From Burkholderiales bacterium (GTDB lineage: Bacteria > Pseudomonadota > Gammaproteobacteria > Burkholderiales > UBA6910), in contig BPKG01000001.1 of assembly GCA_026005015.1 (NCBI GenBank), forward strand, positions 1,121,501 through 1,185,500: a stretch of 64,000 nucleotides of DNA, given 5' to 3'. A program made the translations under genes and the position numbers. Below are positions 36,966 through 45,870 of this stretch, one piece after another (the first letter of the stretch is position 1; each line of letters opens with the position of its first letter). The notes beneath the pieces were generated by a model that saw nothing but the letters and a program-made list of their open reading frames with translations, was not told where the DNA came from and ran no database searches.

Positions 36966-37589
36966 ATGGGCGACCTGAACATCGAGGCCATCGAACGCTA
37001 CCGCAACAACTTCCTGAAGGAAGTGGAAGAGCGGGTCGAGGAAGGCCATTGGGTCAAGATGTGCATGCAGTGCGGGGTCTGCTCCGGCTCCTGTCCGTTC
37101 GGGCCCCATTGGGCCCACCCGCCCCAGGAGATCTTCATGCTCATTCGGGCGGGCAAACGCGAGGAGGTTCTGACCTCCGACTCCATGTGGATGTGTACCT
37201 CCTGTTACAACTGCGTGGTGCGCTGCCCACGGCAGCTTCCCATCACCCAGATCATGCACGGGCTCGCCACCTACGCCCACCGGCTGGGCCTCGCCCCCAA
37301 GAACCAGCCCACGCGCAAGTTTTCCGTCCAGTTCTGGGAGAATTGCATCAAGACCGGCCGGGTGAACGAGCTGAAGCTCACCCTGGGGCTGTATTTCAGC
37401 GACGGCCTCGTCGCCGGCGTCAAGAAAGCCTGGGCCCTGCGCCACATCGGTCTCGGTCTGCTGCGCGCCAAGCGGCTGAACCCGTTGGAGCTGATCAAGG
37501 GCCACGAGTGCAAGGACAAGAAGGGCATCCACGCGATGCTCAAGAAGGCGTACGAGATCGAGAATCGCAGGAAGGGATTTACCAGTTGA
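36966..37589 (+). CDS. hdrC: HdrC-like ferredoxin-type subunit
   Basis: A 207-residue soluble protein with two Cys clusters: CMQCGVCSGSCPFG and CTSCYNCVVRCPRQLP. These bind two [4Fe-4S] clusters that feed the HdrB subunit. It matches the cytoplasmic N-terminal part of QmoC, but no membrane haem domain follows, so the complex is missing the QmoC quinone module. GGAGGAGC is near ATG 36966, 87 bases after qmoB, and hdrB follows after 10 bases. Confidence 0.87.
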   Translation: MGDLNIEAIERYRNNFLKEVEERVEEGHWVKMCMQCGVCSGSCPFGPHWAHPPQEIFMLIRAGKREEVLTSDSMWMCTSCYNCVVRCPRQLPITQIMHGLATYAHRLGLAPKNQPTRKFSVQFWENCIKTGRVNELKLTLGLYFSDGLVAGVKKAWALRHIGLGLLRAKRLNPLELIKGHECKDKKGIHAMLKKAYEIENRRKGFTS

Positions 37590-37599
37590 GGAGGCCGCC

Positions 37600-38511
37600 A
37601 TGGCGAAAAAGGAATACGCGTTCTATCCAGGTTGCTCCTCCCAGTTGCGGGCCTCGGCGTCGAACTACATGGTGTCGGTCAACGCCATGTGCAAGGTGCT
37701 GGACGTGAAGCTGACCGAGATCCCCGACTGGAACTGCTGCGGCGCCTCCATCGGTTACGCCGGCTCGGGCGAGCTAGCGCGCCACGTGCTGAACGCCCGC
37801 AACTTCGCCCTGTCGGAGCAGCACCTGCCGGGCCAGGACATCGTGGCCACCTGCGCCGCCTGCTGGCTGGGGGCGCGGGAGACGAAGGAGAAGCTCGCCG
37901 CGTCCAGTACCCTCCTCGCCGATACCCAGGAGGCGCTGAAGGAAGCGGGCCTCAGCTACAAGGGCGAGGCCGAGATCCGCCACATGGTGGAAGTCTTGAT
38001 CGAGGATTTCGGCTATGAGGCGCTGGGGAAGCCCGTGGTGAAGCCCCTGGAAGGCCTCAAGTTCGCCGGCTACGTGGGCTGCCAGACCAACCGCCCCTTC
38101 GGCATCGCCGGCGAGTCGTTCGAAAATCCCATGTACTTGGATAAGTTGGTGGAAACGTTGGGCGGCGAAGCCTTGACCGACTACGATCAGAAGGTGACCT
38201 GCTGCGGCGGGGCCCTCGCCTTCTCCGAGCCGGAGAAGAGCCAGAAGCAGATCAAGGACATCGTAGAGTCGGCCTACGACCACGGGGCCGATATGATCGT
38301 CACCCCCTGTCCCCTGTGCCAGGCCAACGTAGAGATCTACCAATCGGAGATCAACAAGCGCTACGGCACCAAGTTCAACATGCCGGTCACCTATTATAGC
38401 CAGCTCATGACGGTGGCCTACGGGGGCGGGATCAAGGAGGCCGGCCTCGACGGTCAGGTCATTCGAGCAAAGAAGCTCGAGGAAATCGCGGTGAAGGTGG
38501 TGAAGAAATAG
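37600..38511 (+). CDS. hdrB: HdrB-like CCG-domain subunit
   Basis: A 303-residue heterodisulfide reductase B-type protein with two CCG domains: FYPGCSSQL/NWCCGASIGY-like (seen as WNCCGASIGYAG, then TCAACWLG) and GCQTNRPF, TCCGGALAFSE, CPLCQANVE. Each CCG domain binds a noncubane [4Fe-4S] cluster at which disulfides are split or formed. GAGG precedes ATG 37600. The last 17 codons are duplicated downstream (38679-38732) with one synonymous change. Substrate in this context is unknown; a protein-bound sulfane or quinone path is inference. Confidence 0.87.
   Translation: MAKKEYAFYPGCSSQLRASASNYMVSVNAMCKVLDVKLTEIPDWNCCGASIGYAGSGELARHVLNARNFALSEQHLPGQDIVATCAACWLGARETKEKLAASSTLLADTQEALKEAGLSYKGEAEIRHMVEVLIEDFGYEALGKPVVKPLEGLKFAGYVGCQTNRPFGIAGESFENPMYLDKLVETLGGEALTDYDQKVTCCGGALAFSEPEKSQKQIKDIVESAYDHGADMIVTPCPLCQANVEIYQSEINKRYGTKFNMPVTYYSQLMTVAYGGGIKEAGLDGQVIRAKKLEEIAVKVVKK
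38458..38511 (+). repeat. 54-base direct repeat, copy 1 (3' end of hdrB)
   Basis: The last 17 codons plus stop of hdrB recur 221 bases downstream, with a single A/G difference in the final Lys codon. Confidence 0.9.
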
Positions 38512-38561
38512 GTCGAGGCCTTCCCGGCCCGCTCCCGCGCCGGGCCGCGGTCCCCGCTCCC

Positions 38562-38621
38562 CCCCTTTCTGCATGCGGCAGAAAGGGGCTGGACCGTTCT
38601 CCTCCCCTTCAGGGGGAGGAG
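38562..38621. terminator. Two GC-rich hairpins after hdrB
   Basis: CCCCTTTCTGC/GCAGAAAGGGG (38562-38588, 5-base loop) is a perfect 11-base stem, followed by CTCCTCCCC/GGGGAGGAG (38599-38621, 5-base loop). No T-run follows. They may end or stabilise the qmo transcript, or belong to a short intergenic repeat inserted here. Confidence 0.5.
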
Positions 38622-38678
38622 GAAGAGGTGGGGGTGGGTTCCCGCGGTCTCCGTGTCGCTGGCCTGCCTCTCCGGTCA

Positions 38679-38732
38679 GTCATTCGAGCAAAGAAGCTCG
38701 AGGAAATCGCGGTGAAGGTGGTGAAGAAGTAG
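38679..38732 (+). repeat. 54-base direct repeat, copy 2
   Basis: A near-identical copy of the hdrB 3' end, including a TAG stop, placed directly before the next gene's ATG (38735). It has no start of its own. Confidence 0.9.
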
Positions 38733-38734
38733 CC

Positions 38735-39040
38735 ATGGAGTCCCCGCGCACCCTGGAAGCCTATATCGCCCTGGTGGCCGAGGCCATCGAGGAGGCGGAT
38801 GACTTTCTCGCTTGCATCGACGACGCCGATCCCGAGGAGAACTGGGAGCGCTATCGCCCGCCCATGGAGCGTATCCTGGCGGGGCTGCGGCAACTGCTGG
38901 CCGGCCTCGAGGGGGGCGCCTGCCGGCTCCCCGGTGCCGATTCGCCGCCGTTCTTCGATGACATCGACGCCCTGGCCGCCGACGTGCCCATCCGCCCCAT
39001 GCTGCGGGAGGTGGTCCGGGTCTACCGCGAGGGCTTCTGA
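38735..39040 (+). CDS. Acidic hypothetical protein
   Basis: A 101-residue protein rich in Asp and Glu (MESPRTLEAYIALVAEAIEEADDFLACIDD...). The start directly after the duplicated hdrB tail suggests it originally abutted hdrB. No signal or membrane segment and no recognised family. Gap to DUF1850 is 6 bases. Confidence 0.6.
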   Translation: MESPRTLEAYIALVAEAIEEADDFLACIDDADPEENWERYRPPMERILAGLRQLLAGLEGGACRLPGADSPPFFDDIDALAADVPIRPMLREVVRVYREGF

Positions 39041-39046
39041 CGGGCC

Positions 39047-39427
39047 ATGATCTGCCTGATCGCCGGCGGCACCTGGTGGTTGCTGGGCCCGGCCCTGACC
39101 CTGGCCTGGGACCACTCGGTGGAAAAGATCCGCTGGGAAGAAGATTACCGGGCGGTGAACGGACGGCTGGTGCTGGTGGAAGCCCGGGTCCAGGGCTCCG
39201 GCGCAGGCATGGAACCGCCGCCCTACGCCCGCTACGCCGACGGGTGGTGGCGTTACGCCGGGACGCTGCCGCCTCTGGAGCGGCTGACCCTCGCCAATTC
39301 CGATTTCGCGCCGGACTACCAGCTCTGCCTGGAAGGGGCTTGCCTGCCCTTGGCCCGCTACGTGGGGGGACACCAGGGGCCGGTGACCCTCGCTCCCTGC
39401 AGGGATCGGCCTGGGAACGCTCGCTAG
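39047..39427 (+). CDS. DUF1850 family protein
   Basis: A 126-residue protein with one N-terminal membrane or signal segment (ICLIAGGTWWLLGPALTLAW) and the DUF1850 signature WDHSVEKIRWEEDYRAVNGRL, VEARVQGSGAGMEPPP, WWRY and LPPLERLTLANSDFAPDYQLC. DUF1850 genes usually accompany TAXI-type TRAP transporters; none is seen here, so this is an orphan. Start ATG 39047. Confidence 0.78.
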   Translation: MICLIAGGTWWLLGPALTLAWDHSVEKIRWEEDYRAVNGRLVLVEARVQGSGAGMEPPPYARYADGWWRYAGTLPPLERLTLANSDFAPDYQLCLEGACLPLARYVGGHQGPVTLAPCRDRPGNAR

Positions 39428-39478
39428 CGCCCTGGCGCTTCGCTGAAGCCCCGCTGGTCCTGCCCTGGCTCGCCTTTT

Positions 39479-39484
39479 TATAAT
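39479..39484 (+). promoter_or_regulatory. Possible -10 box for the crotonase gene
   Basis: TATAAT inside CCTTTTTATAATGGG, 33 bases before the crotonase start. A convincing -35 is lacking. Confidence 0.3.
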
Positions 39485-39517
39485 GGGCTTTGTCCCAGAC
39501 CAGAGGAGGATTTTCCC

Positions 39518-40321
39518 GTGAGCACCGTCCCCGTCCTCCAGAGCGAAGAGCCCCTCCTGCTGCGGCATGACGCCGAAGGCGTCGCCACCCTGACCCTCAA
39601 CCGCCCGAAGGCCTACAACGCCCTCAACCGAGCTTTGCTGGAAGCGCTGCAGGAGGCCCTTGACGCCATCGCCGCCGATGCGACCGTCCGGGTGGTGGTC
39701 ATTGCCGGCGCGGGCAAGGCCTTCTGCCCGGGACACGATCTCAAGGAGATGCGCGCCAATCCCGACCCGGCCTTCATCCGCGCCCTCTTCGACCAGTGCA
39801 GCCGCATGATGCTCACCCTCACCCGCATTCCCCAGCCGGTCATCGCCCGAGTCCACGGGCTGGCCACGGCCGCCGGCTGCCAGTTGGTGGCCCAGTGCGA
39901 CCTGGCGGTGGCTTCCGAAGAAGCCCGTTTCGCCACCTCCGGCATCAACTTCGGGCTGTTCTGCTCCACCCCGGGCGTGGCCTTGTCCCGCAACGTCTCC
40001 CGCAAGCAGGCCATGGAGATGCTGATGACCGGCGAGTTCATCGACGCCCACACCGCCCTGGCGCGTGGGCTGGTGAACCGGGTGGCGCCGGCGGACAAGC
40101 TGGACGAGGAAGTGGGTCGGCTGTGCCAGGCCATCGTCTCCAAGTCCCCCGTGGCCGTCGCCACCGGCAAGCGCCTGTTCTACCGGCAACTGGAGACCGG
40201 GCTGGAGGAGGCCTACCGGCTCGCGTCCGAGGCCATGACCTGCAACATGATGGCCGAGGACGCCATGGAAGGTATCGACGCCTTCATCGAGAAGCGCACC
40301 CCCCGCTGGCGGGGCCGCTGA
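39518..40321 (+). CDS. Enoyl-CoA hydratase family protein
   Basis: A 267-residue crotonase-superfamily protein. Landmarks are VATLTLNRPKAYNALN, KAFCPGHDLKEM (oxyanion hole) and VHGLATAAGCQLVAQCDLAVASEEARFATSGINFGLFCSTPG. One of the two catalytic Glu positions is occupied by Gly/Cys (AAGCQ), so it may be a hydrolase or isomerase. Start is GTG 39518 with GAGGAGG upstream. No other CoA genes adjoin. Confidence 0.85.
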   Translation: MSTVPVLQSEEPLLLRHDAEGVATLTLNRPKAYNALNRALLEALQEALDAIAADATVRVVVIAGAGKAFCPGHDLKEMRANPDPAFIRALFDQCSRMMLTLTRIPQPVIARVHGLATAAGCQLVAQCDLAVASEEARFATSGINFGLFCSTPGVALSRNVSRKQAMEMLMTGEFIDAHTALARGLVNRVAPADKLDEEVGRLCQAIVSKSPVAVATGKRLFYRQLETGLEEAYRLASEAMTCNMMAEDAMEGIDAFIEKRTPRWRGR

Positions 40322-40419
40322 TCCGGCGGGCGACCGCCCCGGGAGCCGCCCGGGTCCGGCGCGGCCCTTCGGGCTGGAAACCCGCAGCGCCCGTCTCCAC
40401 TCTCAATTCGTGAAGCGCC

Positions 40420-41370
40420 ATGGACCGCGGCCAAGCTTTCCGGCATCGCCTCTACAACGCCTTACAGTCAGCGGCGCTGCTCGCCGCGATGGCGACGATC
40501 GCCGGGCTGGTGGGCTGGCTGATCGCCGGCGTGGAAGGGCTCGTCTGGTTCGCGGCCCTGGTGCCCCTCGCCCTGGTCCTGGGGCCTAAACTTTCGCCCC
40601 AATGGGTCCTGCGGGCCTACGGGGCGCGGGAGATCGCGCCTTTCCTTGCGCCGGATCTCTACGTGCTGGCCCAGACCCTCGCCCGCCGCGCGGAGTTGCC
40701 CGCCGTCCCGCGGCTCTACTACGTGCCTTCGGCTGCCCTCAACGCCTTCACGGTAGGCAGCCGCTCCGGCGCGGCCATCGCCCTGACCGACGGGCTGTTG
40801 CGGACCATGACCCCCCGGGAGCTGACGGGCGTTCTCGCCCACGAGATCGCCCACGTGGTCAACAACGACATCTGGGTGATGCAGCTTGCGGACGTGGTGA
40901 ACCGCATGACCGCGTTTCTTTCCCTCACCGGCTTGATGCTCCTGGTGGTGGCGCTCCCGGCCGCCTTCGTCGCCGGCTACGAGACACCGTGGGCGGCGCT
41001 ACTGGTGCTTGCCGCGGCTCCCCACCTGGCGACGCTGCTGCAATTGGGCCTGTCCCGGGTGCGGGAATACGACGCCGACCGCCTGGCCGCGGAGCTGACC
41101 GGCGATCCCCTGGGCCTCGCCTCCGCCCTGGAAAAGCTGGAACGCCACCCCCGTTCCTGGTTCGAGCAGATCTTTTTCCCGGGCCGCCACGCGCCGGAGC
41201 CCGCCGTGCTGCGCACCCACCCCCCCACCCGGGAGCGGATACGGCGGCTGCTCGCCCTGGCCCAGACCCCTTCCGCCTCGTGGAGCGCTTCATGGGACCT
41301 GCCTCTGCTGCGGGAGCTGCCCCCGGTGACACGCTCGCCCCGCTGGCGCATCCATGGACATTGGCATTAA
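40420..41370 (+). CDS. M48 family membrane metalloprotease, HtpX-like
   Basis: A 316-residue zinc protease with membrane segments near residues 20-60 and 165-210. The active site is LAHEIAHVVNND (HEIAH) and the third ligand is in REYDADRLAAELTGD. NAFTVG precedes, as in HtpX. It would degrade misfolded membrane proteins. Start ATG 40420 with a weak site. Confidence 0.88.
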   Translation: MDRGQAFRHRLYNALQSAALLAAMATIAGLVGWLIAGVEGLVWFAALVPLALVLGPKLSPQWVLRAYGAREIAPFLAPDLYVLAQTLARRAELPAVPRLYYVPSAALNAFTVGSRSGAAIALTDGLLRTMTPRELTGVLAHEIAHVVNNDIWVMQLADVVNRMTAFLSLTGLMLLVVALPAAFVAGYETPWAALLVLAAAPHLATLLQLGLSRVREYDADRLAAELTGDPLGLASALEKLERHPRSWFEQIFFPGRHAPEPAVLRTHPPTRERIRRLLALAQTPSASWSASWDLPLLRELPPVTRSPRWRIHGHWH

Positions 41371-41385
41371 CCCGCGGAGAACGCC

Positions 41386-42384
41386 ATGAAAGCTGCTGTG
41401 CTCGCCGCCACGGCCGCCCTGCTGGCGGCGGCCACCGCCCCCGCTCACGCCGGGGGTTCCAATTACGGCGTGTCCCCGGGCATCGCCCCCGCCTTCACAG
41501 GACAGGTATCCGAATGGGCGGTGCCCACCCCCGAGTTCGCCCGGGATCCCGCCATCGCGCCGGACGGCTCGGTGTTCATCGCCGTCATGCACGGAAACAA
41601 GATCGCCCGCTTCGATCCCCGGAGCGAGCAGTTCACCGAGTGGGAGCTGCCGCCCCGCGCCCATCCCCACGGCCTGCTGGTGGACCGGGACGGCATGGTG
41701 TGGTATACGGGCAACGGCAACGGCACCATCGGGCGCCTCGACCCGAAGGCGGGCCGGGTCACCGAGTTCAAGCTGCCCTCCGGCGGCGATCCCCACACCA
41801 TCGTGATCGACGAGGAACAAAAGCACCTCTGGTTCACGGTGCAGGGCGGCGACCGGGTGGGACGCCTGGAGCGGGCCACCGGAAAGACCATGGAATACCC
41901 GGCCAAGGGAGGGCCCTACGGCATCGCCCTGGACAAGGCGGGAAACGTCTGGGTGTGCCTCATCCGGGCCGACAAGCTCGCCAAGATCGATCCCCGGACC
42001 GGGGCGCTCGCCACCCTGGACATGCCCCCGGGCTCCCGGCCCCGGCGGATCGCGGCCAGCCCCGACGGCACCTTGTGGGTGACGCTGTACGGTGCGGGGA
42101 AGCTCGTCCGGATCGATCCCTCCGCCGGCCGCCTGCTGCAGGAGGTCCGGCTGCCGGCCGGGGACAACGGCGGCCCGTACGCGGTCACCGTGGACGGGGC
42201 GGGCGTGGTGTGGGCCAACGAGATCCACACCGACACGGTGGTGCGGCTCGACCCCCGTACCGGCGACCTCAAGGTGGTGAAGCTTCCGTCCCGTGGGCTG
42301 GGCATCCGCAAGATGGTGGTGGATGGTGAGGGCCGGCTGTGGTACATGGGCAGCCACAACGGGCGCCTGGGGAGGGTGAACTGA
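41386..42384 (+). CDS. Exported beta-propeller, virginiamycin B lyase-like
   Basis: A 332-residue protein with a signal peptide (MKAAVLAATAALLAAATAPAHA) and about six repeats of the form G-V-W-T--G-N-I-x-RxDP, for example MVWYTGNGNGTIGRLDPKAG. Repeats and length match the Vgb/SMP-30-like seven-bladed propeller family; true streptogramin lyase activity is not implied. GGAG precedes ATG 41386, 15 bases after the M48 gene. Confidence 0.82.
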   Translation: MKAAVLAATAALLAAATAPAHAGGSNYGVSPGIAPAFTGQVSEWAVPTPEFARDPAIAPDGSVFIAVMHGNKIARFDPRSEQFTEWELPPRAHPHGLLVDRDGMVWYTGNGNGTIGRLDPKAGRVTEFKLPSGGDPHTIVIDEEQKHLWFTVQGGDRVGRLERATGKTMEYPAKGGPYGIALDKAGNVWVCLIRADKLAKIDPRTGALATLDMPPGSRPRRIAASPDGTLWVTLYGAGKLVRIDPSAGRLLQEVRLPAGDNGGPYAVTVDGAGVVWANEIHTDTVVRLDPRTGDLKVVKLPSRGLGIRKMVVDGEGRLWYMGSHNGRLGRVN

Positions 42385-42415
42385 CGCCCTTTCGGCCGAG
42401 TATCGGATAGCTGTG

Positions 42416-42997
42416 ATGACTAAATTCCCTGGGCTGAGGACCTGGGCCCTGCTCCTTGCCCTCTGCCTCGCGGCCGCAGCGGCGGGCGCCGGCGAAGAAG
42501 CGTTGTGGCTGAAGCTCCAGGAGGGCCGCTACACGATATTCGTTCGTCATTCCCTCGCCCCAGGCACCGGCGACCCGGAAAACTTTAAACTGGAAGATTG
42601 CCGCACCCAGCGCAATCTCTCCTTCGAAGGGCAGGCCCAGGCTCGGCGCATCGGCGAAGCGTTCCGGCGCCGGCAGATCCCGGTGGGGGAAGTGCGCTCG
42701 AGCCGGTGGTGCCGGTGCCTGGAGACCGCCCGGCTCGCCTTCGGCAACGCCGACCCGTGGCCGGCGCTTGACTCCAACTATAACGATCGCGCCCAAAGGC
42801 GCGAGGACAAGAACCGGGCTGTGCTGGAATATCTCCTGGCAAACCCGCCCAGGGGCGGCAACCGCGTCCTGGTGACCCACAATTTCAACGTCCGCGACCT
42901 GACCGGCGTCTCGCCGGCCTCGGCAGAGATGGTGGTCGTGGAACCGGATGGGACCGGCGGGCTGAGGGTCCTGGGAACCCTGGCCGTGCCCCGCTGA
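42416..42997 (+). CDS. Exported histidine phosphatase-like protein
   Basis: A 193-residue protein with a signal peptide (MTKFPGLRTWALLLALCLAAAAAGAG). The phosphohistidine motif is FVRHSLAPG, and the second His is in VLVTHNFNVRDLTG. The Arg of the RHG motif is present but Gly is Ser. Likely a small periplasmic phosphatase. An alternative GTG start is one codon upstream. Confidence 0.8.
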   Translation: MTKFPGLRTWALLLALCLAAAAAGAGEEALWLKLQEGRYTIFVRHSLAPGTGDPENFKLEDCRTQRNLSFEGQAQARRIGEAFRRRQIPVGEVRSSRWCRCLETARLAFGNADPWPALDSNYNDRAQRREDKNRAVLEYLLANPPRGGNRVLVTHNFNVRDLTGVSPASAEMVVVEPDGTGGLRVLGTLAVPR

Positions 42998-43018
42998 AAC
43001 CCGCGCAGGGAGCCGCCC

Positions 43019-43825
43019 GTGCCCGAGCCGGCGAAGGAGACCTGGCCGTCCCACGCCCCCATGCCGGGCCGCCCGCCCGGCGCGTTCTTTACCGTTCGCT
43101 CCGTGCCGCCGGAATCCCCCTTCGCCTGGGTGCGGGCGGGCTGGAACGACCTGAAGCGCTCGCCCTCGGTCAGCTTGTCCCACGGCGCCCTGTTCGCCAT
43201 GATGGGAATCCTTCTCCACATCTATTTCCACGAACGGCCCGAGGTGGCGCGGGGCCTAGCCGTCGCCTTCGCCCTGGTGACGCCCCTGCTGGTCATCGGG
43301 CTGCAGGAGGCGAGCAGGCGCCTGGAGCGCAGTCTCCCAGTGCCCTTCGCCGCGACCCTCACCGCTTGGCGCGGCAATCCAGCCGGCGTCTGCACGTTCG
43401 CCGTCCTGTGCGCCCTCGGGGCGACGGTCTGGCTTCGCCTGTCGGCGGGAATCGCGGCCCTTTTCTTCTCCGGCGCCGAGCCGGCACCGGGAGGGCTCCT
43501 GCGAGAGGGAATGTTTTCCAGGCTAACCTACGAGTTCCTGGTGGTCTATTGGGGCGCGGCGGCCCTGTTCGGCGGGTTCGCCTTCGCCGGCAGCGCCGTC
43601 GCCCTGCCCCTGCTGCTCGCCCGCCGGGTAGACGCCTTCACCGCCATCCGTGCCAGCCTCTGCGCCTGCCGGCGCAACCCGAGAGCCATGGCGCTGCTGG
43701 CCGCCATGCTCGCCGCCCTCCTCGGCGCCGGCATGCTGCCGTTCTACGTGGGGCTGGTGTTCGCCGCCCCCCTCGCCGGCCACGCCCTGTGGCACGCCTA
43801 CCGGGACCTGGTGGCGCCCGGCTAG
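43019..43825 (+). CDS. DUF2189 membrane protein
   Basis: A 268-residue integral membrane protein with about six hydrophobic segments. The N-terminal soluble part FTVRSVPPESPFAWVRAGWNDLKRSP is typical of DUF2189 (BPSS1780-type) proteins. GTG 43019 is used. No function is assigned. Convergent with htpG, 45 bases apart. Confidence 0.75.
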   Translation: MPEPAKETWPSHAPMPGRPPGAFFTVRSVPPESPFAWVRAGWNDLKRSPSVSLSHGALFAMMGILLHIYFHERPEVARGLAVAFALVTPLLVIGLQEASRRLERSLPVPFAATLTAWRGNPAGVCTFAVLCALGATVWLRLSAGIAALFFSGAEPAPGGLLREGMFSRLTYEFLVVYWGAAALFGGFAFAGSAVALPLLLARRVDAFTAIRASLCACRRNPRAMALLAAMLAALLGAGMLPFYVGLVFAAPLAGHALWHAYRDLVAPG

Positions 43826-43870
43826 TTTTCTTGAAATTTTTTCCACCTTTCCCGCACGAGCGTCAAACCG

Positions 43871-45805
43871 TCAATCCTTTCCCGGGACCCAGATGCGGCT
43901 TTCCTCGCCGGCCAAGGCCAGCATCAACTGGTTGAGCCGCCGGACGAAGGCCCCGGGATCGTCGAGCTGCCCGCCCTCGGCGAGCAGGGCCTGCTCGAAC
44001 AGCAGGTGAGCCCAGTCGGTGAAGCGATCCCCCGGCGGCTCTTTTTTCAGGCGCTCCACCAGGGGATGGCGCGGATTGATCTCCAGGATGGGCCGAGCGG
44101 GCGGCACCTTCTGGCCGGCGAGCTTGAGCAACCGCTCCAGGTTCATGCCGATGGCATGGGCATCCACCACCAGGCAGGCGGGGGATTCGGTCAAGCGATG
44201 GCTCACCCGCACTTCCTTCACCCGCTCGCCCAGGGCCTCCTGGAGGCGGGACACCAGCCCCCTGGACTCCCGCTCCTCCCGCTCGCGCCCTTTTCGCTCC
44301 GTCTCGTCTTCCAGCTTGCCCAGATCCAGCTCGCCCTTGGCCACCGATTGCAGCGGCTTGCCCTCGAAGGCTGGCAGGTTGGCCACCACCCACTCGTCCA
44401 CCCGGTCGTACAGGAGCAACACTTCCACGCCTTTCTTGCGGAAGATCTCCAGGTGGGGGCTGTTCCTCGCTGCGGGGAAGCTCTCGGCGGTGAGGTAATA
44501 GATTTTTTCCTGCCCCTCCTTCATGCGGGACACGTAGTCGGCCAGGGACACCGTCTGGGCGTCGGTGTCCGCGTGGGTGGAAGCGAAGCGCAGCAGCCGC
44601 GCGATCCGGTCCCGGTTGGCCGGATCCTCGCCCACGCCTTCCTTGAGCACCCGCCCGAATTCGCGCCAGAAGACGGCGTATTTCTCGGGCTCGTTCTGGG
44701 CCAGCTCCTCCAGCAAGCCGAGCACCCGCTTCACGCAACCCGCGCGGATCGTCTCGATGTCCTTGGACTGCTGCAGCATCTCCCGGGAGACGTTGAGGGG
44801 CAGGTCGGCTGCGTCCACCACACCGCGGACGAAGCGCAGGTAGTAAGGCACGAGCTGCTCGGCGTCGTCCATGATGAACACGCGGCGCACGTAGAGCTTC
44901 ACGCCCCGGCGATGCTCCCGGTCCCACAGGTCGAACGGTGCCCGGGAGGGAATGTAGAGGAGCAGGGTGTACTCGGTCTTGCCTTCCATGCGGGCGTGCA
45001 CCCAGGCGAGGGGCGGCTCCACGTCGTGGGCCACGTGCTTGTAGAACTCCTCGTACTGCTCCCGGGAGATCTCCCCCTTGGGCCGCGTCCACAGGGCGGA
45101 GGCCCGGTTGACCGTCTCGTCCTCCCCCTTGGGCAGGTACTCGCGCCGGTCCTTGTCCCACTCTTCCTTGGGCATGCGGATAGGCAGCGTGATGTGATCC
45201 GAGTACTTGCGAATGATGGCCCGCAGCCGCTCCCCGGAGAGGAGATCGTCCTCCCCCTCCCGCAGGTGCAGGATCACTTCCGTGCCCCGCTGGGGTCGCT
45301 CCACCGTCTCGATGGTGTACTCCCCTTCCCCGGTGGACTCCCACCGGACCCCGTGCTCCGGGGTGAGCCCCGCGCGCCGAGTGATGAGGGTCACCCGGTC
45401 CGCCACGATGAAGGACGAGTAAAAGCCCACCCCGAACTGGCCGATCAAGTGGGCATCCCGCGCCTGATCTCCGGTCAACCGCTCGAGGAATTCCCGCGTC
45501 CCGGACTTGGCGATGGTGCCGATGTTCTCGATCACCTCCTGGCGCGACATGCCGATGCCGTTGTCGGCCACCGTGATGGTGCGGGCAGCCTTGTCGTAGG
45601 TCACCCGGATGTAGAGATCCGGGTCGTTTTCGTACAGCACCGGGTCGCCCATGGCCTCGAAGCGCAGCTTGTCGCAGGCGTCGGAGGCGTTGGAGATGAG
45701 CTCCCGCAGAAAGATCTCCTTCTGGGAGTACAGGGAATGGGCGAGGAGATTCAGGAGCTGCTTGACTTCCGCCTGGAAGCCCAGGGTTTCCTTGACCGGG
45801 GGCAT
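43871..45805 (-). CDS. htpG: Chaperone HtpG (bacterial Hsp90)
   Basis: A 644-residue ATP-dependent chaperone. GHKL ATP-site motifs: [29 protein letters not shown] and [17 protein letters not shown]. The middle and C-terminal domains are complete, ending [14 protein letters not shown]. Start ATG 45805. The upstream -35/-10 resembles a sigma-32 heat-shock promoter. Confidence 0.97.
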   Translation of the reverse strand: MPPVKETLGFQAEVKQLLNLLAHSLYSQKEIFLRELISNASDACDKLRFEAMGDPVLYENDPDLYIRVTYDKAARTITVADNGIGMSRQEVIENIGTIAKSGTREFLERLTGDQARDAHLIGQFGVGFYSSFIVADRVTLITRRAGLTPEHGVRWESTGEGEYTIETVERPQRGTEVILHLREGEDDLLSGERLRAIIRKYSDHITLPIRMPKEEWDKDRREYLPKGEDETVNRASALWTRPKGEISREQYEEFYKHVAHDVEPPLAWVHARMEGKTEYTLLLYIPSRAPFDLWDREHRRGVKLYVRRVFIMDDAEQLVPYYLRFVRGVVDAADLPLNVSREMLQQSKDIETIRAGCVKRVLGLLEELAQNEPEKYAVFWREFGRVLKEGVGEDPANRDRIARLLRFASTHADTDAQTVSLADYVSRMKEGQEKIYYLTAESFPAARNSPHLEIFRKKGVEVLLLYDRVDEWVVANLPAFEGKPLQSVAKGELDLGKLEDETERKGREREERESRGLVSRLQEALGERVKEVRVSHRLTESPACLVVDAHAIGMNLERLLKLAGQKVPPARPILEINPRHPLVERLKKEPPGDRFTDWAHLLFEQALLAEGGQLDDPGAFVRRLNQLMLALAGEESRIWVPGKD

Positions 45806-45843
45806 GGGACCGCCTTGTTCCTTTTTTATTAATTATTTAAAGA

Positions 45844-45870
45844 ATTAGGGGCGAATCGGAAAACTTCAAG
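45844..45870 (-). promoter_or_regulatory. Sigma-32-like heat-shock promoter of htpG
   Basis: On the minus strand, CTTGAAG (45864-45870), 12-base spacer, CCCCTAAT (45844-45851). This matches the sigma-32 consensus CTTGAAA/CCCCATNT in 6 of 7 and 6 of 8 positions with the right spacing, about 40 bases before the htpG start. Confidence 0.75.

Noticed and set aside
35442-37601. A 719-codon open frame on the minus strand
   Set aside because: It is antisense to qmoB and hdrC, with low-complexity composition.
33355-38511. Assignment as the sHdr sulfur-oxidation system
   Set aside because: sHdr has the order hdrC1-B1-A-hyp-C2-B2 with a short HdrA and lipoate-binding partners. Here the QmoB-type HdrA-MvhD fusion and single C and B genes fit Qmo.
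38562-38621. CRISPR-like or IS-end repeats
   Set aside because: There are only two unlike hairpins, no regular spacers and no transposase.
41386-42384. Virginiamycin resistance gene
   Set aside because: The propeller repeats fit, but the signal peptide and lack of confirmed active-site His/Glu arrangement argue against a true streptogramin lyase.
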